The position numbers were made by a program, and so were the translations under genes. From positions 1 to 12,801 of the forward strand of contig DAOVVQ010000084.1 of NCBI GenBank assembly GCA_030637065.1: 12,801 nt of DNA. Direction: 5' to 3'. This DNA comes from Planctomycetota bacterium. GTDB lineage: Bacteria > Planctomycetota > Phycisphaerae > Sedimentisphaerales > Anaerohalosphaeraceae. Shown here one piece after another: positions 1 through 6,540 of this stretch (position 1 is its first letter; every line of letters begins with the position of its first letter). The notes beneath the pieces were generated by a model. It did not search any database. It had not been told where the DNA came from and worked only from the letters and a program-made list of their open reading frames with translations.

Positions 1-2
1 CG

Positions 3-566
3 GCTCGCGGCGACTGGACGGTCGAAGTTGACTACAGTCAGCCGATGCAGATCAACCTCAATATCCCCGGCGAGGACCAGGGCCAGGCCCCGAAGCGATT
101 CTGGTACATAATCCTCACCCTGACCAACAATTCCACCACGGCAGATGCCGCTATTTACCCCGTTTGCGAGCTGGTGACCGATACTTTTCAGATAATACCC
201 GCTGGCAAGGATACGAGGCAGGTCGTTTTTGACCAGATCAAACTTCGCCATCAGGGCAGATACCCCTTCCTCGAATCGCTGGATTATGTCGACAACAGGA
301 TCCTCCAGGGCCGCGACAACTCAAAGGATATCGCCATTATCTGGCCCGATTTCGACCCGAAGGCCAAGGATATCACGCTGTTTATCGCCGGTCTGAGCAA
401 TGAAACCGTCGCCGTCGACCACCCGATCGAGATCGACGATCAGGGCAACCCGCAAAAAGTCTACCTGCGAAAGACGCTCGCCCTGGAATACGGCATCGGA
501 ACCGACCCGGCACTTCGGGCAAAGGCAAACCTGGCCTTTAAGGACAAGAACTGGGTAATGCGCTAA
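3..566 (+). CDS. Unrecognised protein, C-terminal part (5' end outside window)
   Basis: The reading frame is already open at base 3 and runs without a stop to TAA at 564-566, so this is the C-terminal ~187 residues of a longer protein. A Met codon at 45 lies inside the open frame and has no reason to be the real start. The visible part has no hydrophobic segment and no cysteine cluster. It is rich in beta-prone stretches such as RFWYIILTLTNN and DIAIIWPDFDP, and the middle reads as a soluble or periplasmic beta-sandwich-like domain; that is an impression only. I do not recognise the family. It ends 180 bases before the convergent glycosyltransferase gene, with a palindrome between them. Confidence is high that it is coding and low on any role. 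Confidence 0.85.
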   Translation, partial: ARGDWTVEVDYSQPMQINLNIPGEDQGQAPKRFWYIILTLTNNSTTADAAIYPVCELVTDTFQIIPAGKDTRQVVFDQIKLRHQGRYPFLESLDYVDNRILQGRDNSKDIAIIWPDFDPKAKDITLFIAGLSNETVAVDHPIEIDDQGNPQKVYLRKTLALEYGIGTDPALRAKANLAFKDKNWVMR

Positions 567-646
567 AGATCCCGCCCCATGCCGCTTCAAGAAATACTGT
601 CTCGCCTTCTCCTTTATACCGATCCCATAAAAAAATGCGTCAGCCC

Positions 647-723
647 GTAGGATGGGTAACTTGTTACCCATGCGGTTCCGTAAGCTCCTCCGTCAGCATG
701 GGTAACAAAGTTACCCATCCTAC
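647..723. repeat. Nested palindrome in a convergent intergenic gap (possible bidirectional terminator)
   Basis: The left arm (647-672) and right arm (697-723) are reverse complements of each other apart from one extra base. Each arm is itself a palindrome: ATGGGTAAC and GTTACCCAT flank a 2- or 3-base loop. The unit can therefore fold as one long hairpin or as two short ones. It fills the gap between the stop at 566 (+) and the stop at 749 (-), which suits a transcription block in both directions, although neither side has a strong T-run. The left 40 bases recur at 9622-9661 with one mismatch. Sequence resemblance is to REP-like palindromes of the GTAGGATGGGT type seen in many bacteria. Confidence 0.8.
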
Positions 724-746
724 AAGACTTATACCAGTCCGCAAAT

Positions 747-2357
747 CTACAACAAGTCCGATCCCCTTCGGAAAACCGTTAACGAACTTCCATCGCCTTC
801 GTACGCCACCGCCGGAAACGCCATCCTGAAATCGTGACTTGACAGATAGTCGGAAATAACTCCGATATCCTCGGGCGAAAAGGACGAAAAGAGCGAACCA
901 GAGGAGCGGCAATTCGCAATAAAAACCAGGTCGTAGCTCTCCAGATCGGCTATATCCGGGGCTTGTGAAAGTCCTCCGCTGGGAAGAACGATCTGAATGT
1001 CCACGTCCGACCGAATGTCCACATCCGAATCGACCGCATGGGCGAAAGAAAACAGGTGTCTCCTCCACGTGGTATTGATGATCACAAGGGCCTTGTCCCG
1101 GTCACGAACCGAACTGCTGATCGTGTCACTGAAAAGATTCAGGTACCTCGGACCGGAGAAGACGGGTTTGTGGCGGCATACGAATATCGAATTGATCAGC
1201 ATTACAGCACAGCACGCTGCCAGGAACAGCGTCCTTATGTGATAACGCGAGGGCAAAAGACTCATTCCGGCTGCTAACAAAAACAGCGACATCGGCACCA
1301 GGAAAAACAGCAGCATTTCGACGGCAAGTGTCTCGGTATGCATCAACCTGTCCGCTAACCAGCCGCATAAAACGTAAATCGCCAACGACATAACGATGGC
1401 ACGCTTCTTCGGTACTTTCAGCAAGCAGTACGACCCCGCCAGGATCAGCATATACGCTGATCCGGCAATAAGGAGTTTTATCACGGACCGCGGCTGGGTG
1501 GGGAGATATTTCAGAAAACTGAGAGAAAGAACGGACTCGGCAAGCGATGCGAACGTGAACTCGCCGTGAAAATAGTAGGTGCCGCCCCTTACCACCTTCA
1601 ACTGCTCCGACAGCGACGGCAGCCACGGCAGATAGAGAACAAACACAACAGACAGCACAGCACCGATCGTAAGCAGGGCCTTCTTGTTTCGCAAATTACT
1701 CATCACCAGAAAAGCTATCTGGAAGGCGAAGACAAACAGAAAATGATAGATCGTATACAGGCCCAACAAAACGACGACCGCGTACAGTATTAATTTTTTG
1801 TTCGCCGGGTGCAGGCCGCCGGCAGTACTCAATTTCCAGGCCTGAAAAGTCGACACCAGCGATATGAGCATGATCAGCGGATAGGGCCTGACAATAGAGC
1901 CGTAAAAAACGCCGTAAGCGGAGATGCCGAGAAATAGTGCGCTGTAATACCCCACGCTTTCGTTGCAGACCTCCTTGCCGAACCGATACATGACGACCAC
2001 CGAAAGCAGCGATGCCAAAATCGAGCCAAGCCGGAGAATAAACGCGTCGTTGCCAACATATTTGAGCACGTAATGCAGTACCAGATAATAAGCCGGCGGA
2101 TGCATACCCGCATGTCTCAGGGATTTCAGCACGTCAAGGGGACCGAACTGAGGCGAATAACTCACAAAGTCCGTAATTTCAGCCAGTGGGGCGGCTTCCA
2201 GCCCCAGCCTGTTTTTATACCCGACAGCCTGACCGCTCGCCTGCAGCAGCCCTACCCCGACTTCATCGCCAACGAGCGGAAGGTCCGCGGCATAGAAGAC
2301 CCGCAACATACCGGCAACTATCAATATAGCTAAAAGTCGCATGTTGGGTTTTATCAT
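747..2357 (-). CDS. GT39/ArnT-like polytopic membrane glycosyltransferase
   Basis: A 536-residue polytopic membrane protein. An N-terminal hydrophobic segment (about 7-22) is followed by a loop with D31-E32, the position of the acidic pair in GT39/GT-C enzymes, and then by H86-P-P-A-Y-Y, matching the HPPLYY motif of that superfamily. About ten further hydrophobic helices follow, and the last ~130 residues form a soluble extracytoplasmic domain. Family members transfer a sugar from a polyprenyl-phosphate donor to lipid, protein or glycan on the outer face of the inner membrane; donor and acceptor here cannot be told. The start was chosen at 2357 because GGAAGGAAG lies about nine bases upstream; the Met at codon 6 is an alternative. 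It lies 80 bases downstream of the M48 protease gene on the same strand, so co-transcription is possible. The stop is TAG at 747-749. Confidence 0.88.
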   Translation of the reverse strand: MIKPNMRLLAILIVAGMLRVFYAADLPLVGDEVGVGLLQASGQAVGYKNRLGLEAAPLAEITDFVSYSPQFGPLDVLKSLRHAGMHPPAYYLVLHYVLKYVGNDAFILRLGSILASLLSVVVMYRFGKEVCNESVGYYSALFLGISAYGVFYGSIVRPYPLIMLISLVSTFQAWKLSTAGGLHPANKKLILYAVVVLLGLYTIYHFLFVFAFQIAFLVMSNLRNKKALLTIGAVLSVVFVLYLPWLPSLSEQLKVVRGGTYYFHGEFTFASLAESVLSLSFLKYLPTQPRSVIKLLIAGSAYMLILAGSYCLLKVPKKRAIVMSLAIYVLCGWLADRLMHTETLAVEMLLFFLVPMSLFLLAAGMSLLPSRYHIRTLFLAACCAVMLINSIFVCRHKPVFSGPRYLNLFSDTISSSVRDRDKALVIINTTWRRHLFSFAHAVDSDVDIRSDVDIQIVLPSGGLSQAPDIADLESYDLVFIANCRSSGSLFSSFSPEDIGVISDYLSSHDFRMAFPAVAYEGDGSSLTVFRRGSDLL

Positions 2358-2437
2358 GTTCCGATACTTCCTTCCGCTCCGCTTTAGCCTCTGTTGTTAT
2401 GCCGGCTCCCGGAACCGACAGGAATTAAGAGGGCCCA

Positions 2438-3664
2438 TTACCCTTTGTCGCTGATCGATGACTCTCGCCCGCAGCGTGGACAGGCGATCTTTGCCGCTTT
2501 GAAGTTCGGGGGAATCTTCATTTTCAGGCCGCAGGCACAGTTTAAGAAGGCGAATCCGTTGACCATTCGCATGATATCGCCTAACTGGCGCGTCTGTTTG
2601 TTTTTGCTCATCGCCTGGCGGCCCTTCGAGGAGGCTGGACGGATCTCGACGTTTTGGTCTTCTTTCAGCGCCGCGGCGGGCATTACTGCTTTGCCGCCGA
2701 CCGTCTGGCTGTAGGAGTCGGAATAATCCTTAAAGGACGCCCCGCGGGACATTGTTCGCAATATCCGTATCCGCTTGTCGATCGGGGGGTGGGTGCCGAA
2801 GAGGTTTACGCCCTTTTTGCCCTTAAGCGGGTTCGAGATGTACATCGGGGCGGTTACCTTGTTGGCTGTGGCGAGTTTTACGCTGCTGGAGGATATCTTC
2901 TCGAGGGCGCTGGCCAGGCCCTCCGGATAGCGCGTCAGGCGGACCGCACCTGCGTCAGCTAAATATTCGCGGCGCCGAGATAGTGCAAAATAGAGTATAT
3001 TTGCGAAGATCGGCGCCAAAATCGCGCAAATCAGCGCAATTACCATGAAAATTATCTGTGCCTGACCGCCGCCGCCTCCGCCCGATGAATACCTCCGGTT
3101 TCGCGAGCCCATCATCGAGCGGTAGAACATCCCCCGCAGAAAGATCTGTGAGAGCAGGACGATGCTGCCTAACATGATCCCGGCAAGGGTGACGAACAGT
3201 ATGTCGCGGTGAATGATGTGGCTGACCTCATGTGCAATGACGCCCTGAAGCTCATCGCGGTTGAGACTGGCTAAGAGGCCCGCTGTGACCGCTACGGATG
3301 CGGTTTCGGGGCTTCGACCCGTGGCAAAGGCATTCGGAGCGGCGTCGTTGATGATGTAGATTTTCGGCATTTTCGGCAGGCTGGCGGCGATGGTCATCTC
3401 CTCGACGACGTTAAAGAGCTGCGGATGAACGTCGTGCGTTACCGGCGTCGCCTTGCTGGCGGCAAGAAGTATCTGGTCGCCGCTCGAAAAGCTGACGATC
3501 ATAAGCACCAGCCAGATAACGGTCGCGATGATCACGCCGATAAAGCCGCCATCAGCACCAAAAAAGCCCAGACCGATAGCAAACCCGACCGCCATAAGGC
3601 AAACTGCCATAGCCGCCAACAAAATAATAGAATTACGCTTATTCGCCTGTATCTGCTGCCACAT
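2438..3664 (-). CDS. htpX: HtpX-like M48 membrane metalloprotease with C-terminal zinc ribbon
   Basis: A 408-residue protein, longer than usual HtpX (about 290). Two N-terminal membrane segments lie at about 14-34 and 40-60. The zinc-protease motif HEVSH is at 145-149 and the third zinc ligand is in REYLAD (E233). Two more hydrophobic stretches (about 155-175 and 203-227) are separated by a Gly-rich loop (195-200). THPP at 291-294 is the conserved HtpX C-terminal motif. HtpX-type proteases degrade misfolded membrane proteins and are zinc-dependent. A low-complexity linker follows from about 302, then a zinc ribbon with C376, C378, C395 and C398, which is not part of classical HtpX. The start ATG at 3664 has a weak GAGAG nine bases upstream. 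It is followed by the glycosyltransferase gene 80 bases downstream. The protease assignment is firm; the role of the ribbon is unknown. Confidence 0.93.
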   Translation of the reverse strand: MWQQIQANKRNSIILLAAMAVCLMAVGFAIGLGFFGADGGFIGVIIATVIWLVLMIVSFSSGDQILLAASKATPVTHDVHPQLFNVVEEMTIAASLPKMPKIYIINDAAPNAFATGRSPETASVAVTAGLLASLNRDELQGVIAHEVSHIIHRDILFVTLAGIMLGSIVLLSQIFLRGMFYRSMMGSRNRRYSSGGGGGGQAQIIFMVIALICAILAPIFANILYFALSRRREYLADAGAVRLTRYPEGLASALEKISSSSVKLATANKVTAPMYISNPLKGKKGVNLFGTHPPIDKRIRILRTMSRGASFKDYSDSYSQTVGGKAVMPAAALKEDQNVEIRPASSKGRQAMSKNKQTRQLGDIMRMVNGFAFLNCACGLKMKIPPNFKAAKIACPRCGRESSISDKG

Positions 3665-3747
3665 ATTCGTAAACTCTCTACTCGTTTATAATATTGTCTG
3701 GTTCATTGGTACGAAAATCGCGGCCTACAGGGCTACGGTAAAATCAA

Positions 3748-3796
3748 AGATTAAGAAGCAAAATGCAAAATGACAAATCAAAATTCAAAAATCTAT
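3748..3796. repeat. A-rich low-complexity tract, left copy
   Basis: A tract built of variants of AAAATGCAAAATGACAAAT and AAATTCAAAAA, with no reading frame. It lies 46 bases before the ATTGGGTTTG repeat at 3843. A comparable A-rich tract (5487-5540) precedes the second ATTGGGTTTG repeat at 5547, so the two may be parts of one composite intergenic repeat. It looks like the degenerate A-rich intergenic sequence seen in many environmental bacterial genomes; that comparison is from memory. Confidence 0.5.
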
Positions 3797-3842
3797 GTAA
3801 ACATTCAAGGTTTCCGGTTGTTTCCAAGGTTTATGTTACTTC

Positions 3843-3933
3843 GAAATTGGGTTTGATTGGGTTTGTTTTTTTTGGCGTGTTTTTGCTCAATTCTTTGTAA
3901 GTCCTTTTTGTTACAGGGTTAACGATATTAAGG
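3843..3933. repeat. ~90-nt direct repeat, copy A (left flank of the AT-rich gene)
   Basis: Aligned without gaps to 5547-5637, the first 42 bases are nearly identical and similarity decays afterwards. Overall identity by eye is roughly 70 percent over 91 bases. The copy opens with two perfect tandem ten-mers ATTGGGTTTG (3846-3855 and 3856-3865), and a third exact ten-mer stands just outside at 3944-3953. Both copies are in the same orientation and bracket the single AT-rich gene at 4175-5401. There are no transposase-like ends or target duplications that I can identify. Confidence 0.7.
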
Positions 3934-4174
3934 AAATGTTAAGATTGGGTTTGTTTCGCCAAACAGGGGTGGATGGATCGGGCTGGGGCCGTTGATATTC
4001 GGGCGTTTTTTCTGTTGTCATGATTTGCTGCCTTTGTAATTTAGTATTTTGTTGTTGTTAGATGTGCATAATACAGCAGGGACTGTTTCGTGTCAAGGGA
4101 ATTTTTTTTTAATTAACCACGGATTTCGCGGATTTTTTGAGGGCAAAAAAAGTTCTGACACCTTCCCTCTTTCT
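3934..4174. other. AT-rich non-coding stretch downstream of the exported-protein gene
   Basis: No convincing gene on either strand. It holds the third ATTGGGTTTG ten-mer (3944-3953), a run of nine T (4102-4110), and a short tandem CGGATTT (4120-4126 and 4129-4135). The T-run does not follow a clear GC-rich stem on either strand, so I do not call a terminator. Together with 3665-3842 this makes about 510 bases without a gene between the protease start and the next gene's stop. Confidence 0.6.
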
Positions 4175-5401
4175 CTATTCCATTTCGCAAGGGCTTATTT
4201 TGAAACAGGTAAGTTTGGCGAAGTCAGTGATTTCATCTTTGTTTTCATCGTACCTGCGTTCATCGGTCACAAGAAATATCCTATCTTTGAGAACAGCAAC
4301 TGTATATTCAGCAAACATTATATTTTCAAGAATGCTCTGATTGACGACACTGCCATTTTTATCCAGTATATAGAAATGTAAATTAATGATCCTGCCTGTC
4401 ATACTAATAAAACTAGATAGAGTACGGCCATCCTCAAAGGGTGTTAAAATCGTTGATAATAGCATCGTATCTTTTTTCTCGAAAAGAAGTGTTGTCCAGG
4501 TTTTTGTATTTAGATCTTTCGAGAATTTTGATACATATATTTTGCAATTTTTTACTTCTGCGTTATTGTCGTATATGACGATCGGATTGTCTGATTTGCT
4601 TAGGCAATATGAAGGTCGCTTGCCGAAATTAACAATACCTTCAAATTCAGTTTTGGCTTTGATATTGCCCTCCGAATCAAGGTTAGCCAGCCACAGGCTC
4701 GAATCCTTTGTCGTAAATTGAGTATCCGGCTCAAAAGAAAAACCAAACGCCACAAGCATCTGTTCTGTTTCTGAAAAGGCTACGCCAAAAATGCCATCTT
4801 CTCCCTTATCAGATTTATAATTTGTATCCCAAGCCACAATCCCATCACCTTTAACTTTTCTTATATAGCCGCTGTTACCACAGAGGAATACATCTCCATT
4901 TTTGTTTCTACATGCTCCATGTGTTGAAACACTGCCTCTGGTTAGGCCGGGAATTTCTCTGGTTTTAACCTGCCAGTCACTGCCTATAGTCAATTCCTGA
5001 AAATTAAAAGATTTGTATTGGTTACGAATCATTACAATAGTATTGTCAATCAATCGTGAATTCTTTATTCCGCCTTGCGGCAAAGTAATAGTAATATCTC
5101 CCTCGTCCATTGACAGAAGGGTTTTTAATTCAGCTGTATCGTCTTTATAATTAAATCTGTATTCAATGAGTTTGGGGGCTTTATTCTTTGGGCTCTCCTT
5201 TGTTTGGCGTATATAAGAAACTGCTATTACACGGACAATGCTCTTATCCTCAACGACTTTTATGGTATATGGCTTTATCGCCCGACCAACCTGAGCGATA
5301 TCCTTTTCCCATAGAATAGAGATGTCAGGTTCAGAAAATGCAATTGATGTAATAGCAAGAAAGATCACTACGATTGGGGATATCTGTAGTTTACGTATCA
5401 T
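4175..5401 (-). CDS. Predicted exported protein of unknown function, AT-rich gene
   Basis: A 408-residue product starting with a signal peptide: MIRK, a hydrophobic core LQISPIVVIFLAITSIAF, then SEPD, with cleavage likely after about residue 23. I chose ATG at 5399-5401 because GGAAGGA lies ten bases upstream and the signal peptide begins at once. The longer frame from 5461 would put an unrelated 20-residue leader in front and would begin within a perfect palindrome (5445-5462). The mature part is beta-rich with recurrent blocks such as NGDVFLCGNSGYIRKV and DSSLWLANLDSEGNIKA, reminiscent of a beta-propeller or outer-surface repeat protein; no family is recognised. Base composition and Lys/Asn/Ile use differ clearly from the neighbouring genes. 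Related ~90-nt repeats flank it on both sides, which is compatible with horizontal acquisition. No enzyme motif is visible. Confidence 0.82.
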   Translation of the reverse strand: MIRKLQISPIVVIFLAITSIAFSEPDISILWEKDIAQVGRAIKPYTIKVVEDKSIVRVIAVSYIRQTKESPKNKAPKLIEYRFNYKDDTAELKTLLSMDEGDITITLPQGGIKNSRLIDNTIVMIRNQYKSFNFQELTIGSDWQVKTREIPGLTRGSVSTHGACRNKNGDVFLCGNSGYIRKVKGDGIVAWDTNYKSDKGEDGIFGVAFSETEQMLVAFGFSFEPDTQFTTKDSSLWLANLDSEGNIKAKTEFEGIVNFGKRPSYCLSKSDNPIVIYDNNAEVKNCKIYVSKFSKDLNTKTWTTLLFEKKDTMLLSTILTPFEDGRTLSSFISMTGRIINLHFYILDKNGSVVNQSILENIMFAEYTVAVLKDRIFLVTDERRYDENKDEITDFAKLTCFKISPCEME

Positions 5402-5444
5402 ACAAAAATAATCCTTCCCATCTGGACAATGGCCTGTCGATATT

Positions 5445-5462
5445 GGTGCGAAATATCGCACC
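5445..5462. promoter_or_regulatory. Perfect palindrome upstream of the AT-rich gene (candidate operator)
   Basis: GGTGCGA and TCGCACC form a perfect 7-base inverted repeat around a 4-base AT spacer, 44-61 bases upstream of the chosen start at 5401. The size and symmetry suit a dimeric repressor site, or a small leader hairpin if transcription starts further upstream. No clear -35/-10 pair could be placed beside it, so the regulatory reading is inference. Confidence 0.4.
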
Positions 5463-5486
5463 CTGCGTTTGGCAAACCTTGAATTT

Positions 5487-5540
5487 TAACCCCTAAACCC
5501 CAAACAAGCACTAAAATTTAATGACCAAAAAGTCAAAACG
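5487..5540. repeat. A-rich low-complexity tract, right copy
   Basis: Contains CCCTAAACCCCAAACAAGCA followed by AAAATTTAATGACCAAAAAG, with no reading frame. It directly precedes the second ATTGGGTTTG-type repeat (5547), as the tract at 3748-3796 precedes the first one. The pairing supports a composite repeat. Confidence 0.5.
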
Positions 5541-5546
5541 GCGGCG

Positions 5547-5637
5547 GAAATTGGGTTTGATTGTGTTTGTTTTTCTTGACATGTTTTTCGTCGTTTCATT
5601 GTAACACTCTGATATGACAGGAGTTAGCGTATCAAGG
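5547..5637. repeat. ~90-nt direct repeat, copy B (right flank of the AT-rich gene)
   Basis: Gapless counterpart of 3843-3933. It has one exact ATTGGGTTTG (5550-5559) followed by a variant with T in place of G. Within it TTGACA is followed 18 bases later by TGTAAC, but no plus-strand gene lies downstream, so I do not call a promoter. The remaining bases to 5759 hold no gene that I can support; only short AT-rich motifs such as a tandem GATATTC are visible. Confidence 0.7.
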
Positions 5638-5759
5638 GAGAGGGCTCCGCGAGATCACAGACAGATTAGCTATCATAGTCCCGCAGCAGGCCAATTCTCG
5701 ATAGTGTAAAAATTTTCCATTGGATATTCGATATTCGCGAAGCCTCGCCGCCGCTGGGG

Positions 5760-6386
5760 CTACCTGTCGCGCAGGCTAAGTATTCCCGGCCTCTCCCGTT
5801 GGAGCCAGCCGGGCATTTGGTCCTTTGTTACCTTATCCCAGAGCCCGGTTCGGTTGCTTACTGCCTCTTCCTGTAATCGGACATATTTGTCGAATTCGCT
5901 GTGTGTAAATCGCAGATCCGCATATCCGCGGCCCGTCCGCACAAGCTGCTCGTTCAATGTCGTCCCGTCGGGCAATCTCAGGTATGCCAAAAGCCGCCCG
6001 TAGCGGTCCCGCACGTCTCCGATAGGGTCGATTATCACCGTGACCTCTTTATCCAGCGCAAGCTCTCGCGCAAGCTGCGTCGCCTCTTCGCCGAAATACA
6101 TAGGCCCAACCCGATCGTCGACCGTCTCCGGCGTATCGACCCCCAAAAGCCGCACCCGCGTACGGTCATACTCGCCGTCGGCTATATCGATATCCAGAGT
6201 GTCGCCGTCGACGATATATACGGCTGTGAAGGTTTTGAGATGATATTTCGCCGCGTCACCGGCCTTGCTGCCCCACTGCTCTGTCCACTGGCGACGGCTC
6301 CGTCCCGCTCGCCGGTCGACCAATACAACTACAGTTGCCAGCAGAATACACACAACCCAGATCGTATTGAGTCGCCGCCGGCTCAT
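5760..6386 (-). CDS. Membrane-anchored thermonuclease (SNase family)
   Basis: A 208-residue product from ATG at 6386. Residues 1-6 are MSRRRL and a single hydrophobic helix follows (about 8-23), a signal anchor that would place the nuclease outside the inner membrane. The SNase domain keeps its key residues: VDGDT with the first calcium-binding Asp, then R79, D84-T85 and E87 in RLLGVDTPE, and R131 in RDRYGR. These correspond to staphylococcal nuclease R35, D40, T41, E43 and R87, so a calcium-dependent DNA/RNA endonuclease is expected. An in-frame GTG at 6452 would add 22 residues, but no good ribosome site precedes it. The ATG was preferred because it leads straight into the anchor, though its ribosome site is also weak. 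The gene starts 154 bases downstream of the lysC stop and has a candidate promoter of its own. Confidence 0.88.
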   Translation of the reverse strand: MSRRRLNTIWVVCILLATVVVLVDRRAGRSRRQWTEQWGSKAGDAAKYHLKTFTAVYIVDGDTLDIDIADGEYDRTRVRLLGVDTPETVDDRVGPMYFGEEATQLARELALDKEVTVIIDPIGDVRDRYGRLLAYLRLPDGTTLNEQLVRTGRGYADLRFTHSEFDKYVRLQEEAVSNRTGLWDKVTKDQMPGWLQRERPGILSLRDR

Positions 6387-6485
6387 CGCATAGCGTTTTT
6401 TCCCGGCACCAGCCAAAACCGCCCCTTCATCCAAAAATGAAAAACCAACCACCGCGCACAGCCCGCTTTATCGCCCCATCAGTCT

Positions 6486-6515
6486 ACTTTAGCCCGGCTA
6501 CCTGCATCGCGTCAA
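6486..6515 (-). promoter_or_regulatory. Candidate promoter for the thermonuclease gene
   Basis: On the minus strand TTGACG (6510-6515) and TAAAGT (6486-6491) are 18 bases apart, just downstream of the lysC stop and upstream of both possible nuclease starts. The -35 differs from consensus at one base and the -10 is a weaker match. A 5-bp GC stem (CCCCG/CGGGG, within 6519-6538) between the lysC stop and this site could end lysC transcription, but it has no T-run. Confidence 0.35.
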
Positions 6516-6540
6516 CCGCCCCGACTTTAGCGCGGGGTCG

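Noticed and set aside
4098..4138. Possible intrinsic terminator of the AT-rich gene (T9 run and CGGATTT tandem)
   Set aside because: On the minus strand, where it would have to act, no GC-rich stem is followed by a T-run. The T9 run is on the plus strand, which has no gene there.
5570..5605. TTGACA-18-TGTAAC on the plus strand inside repeat copy B
   Set aside because: The second hexamer is a poor -10, the first copy of the repeat has TTGGCG instead, and there is no plus-strand gene downstream.
3843..5637. Insertion sequence or composite transposon around the AT-rich gene
   Set aside because: No transposase or integrase motif, no terminal inverted repeats and no identifiable target duplication. 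Only direct repeats of moderate identity are seen.
5901..6440. 179-codon plus-strand frame opposite the thermonuclease
   Set aside because: The nuclease motifs (VDGDT, RLLGVDTPE, RDRYGR) settle the coding strand.
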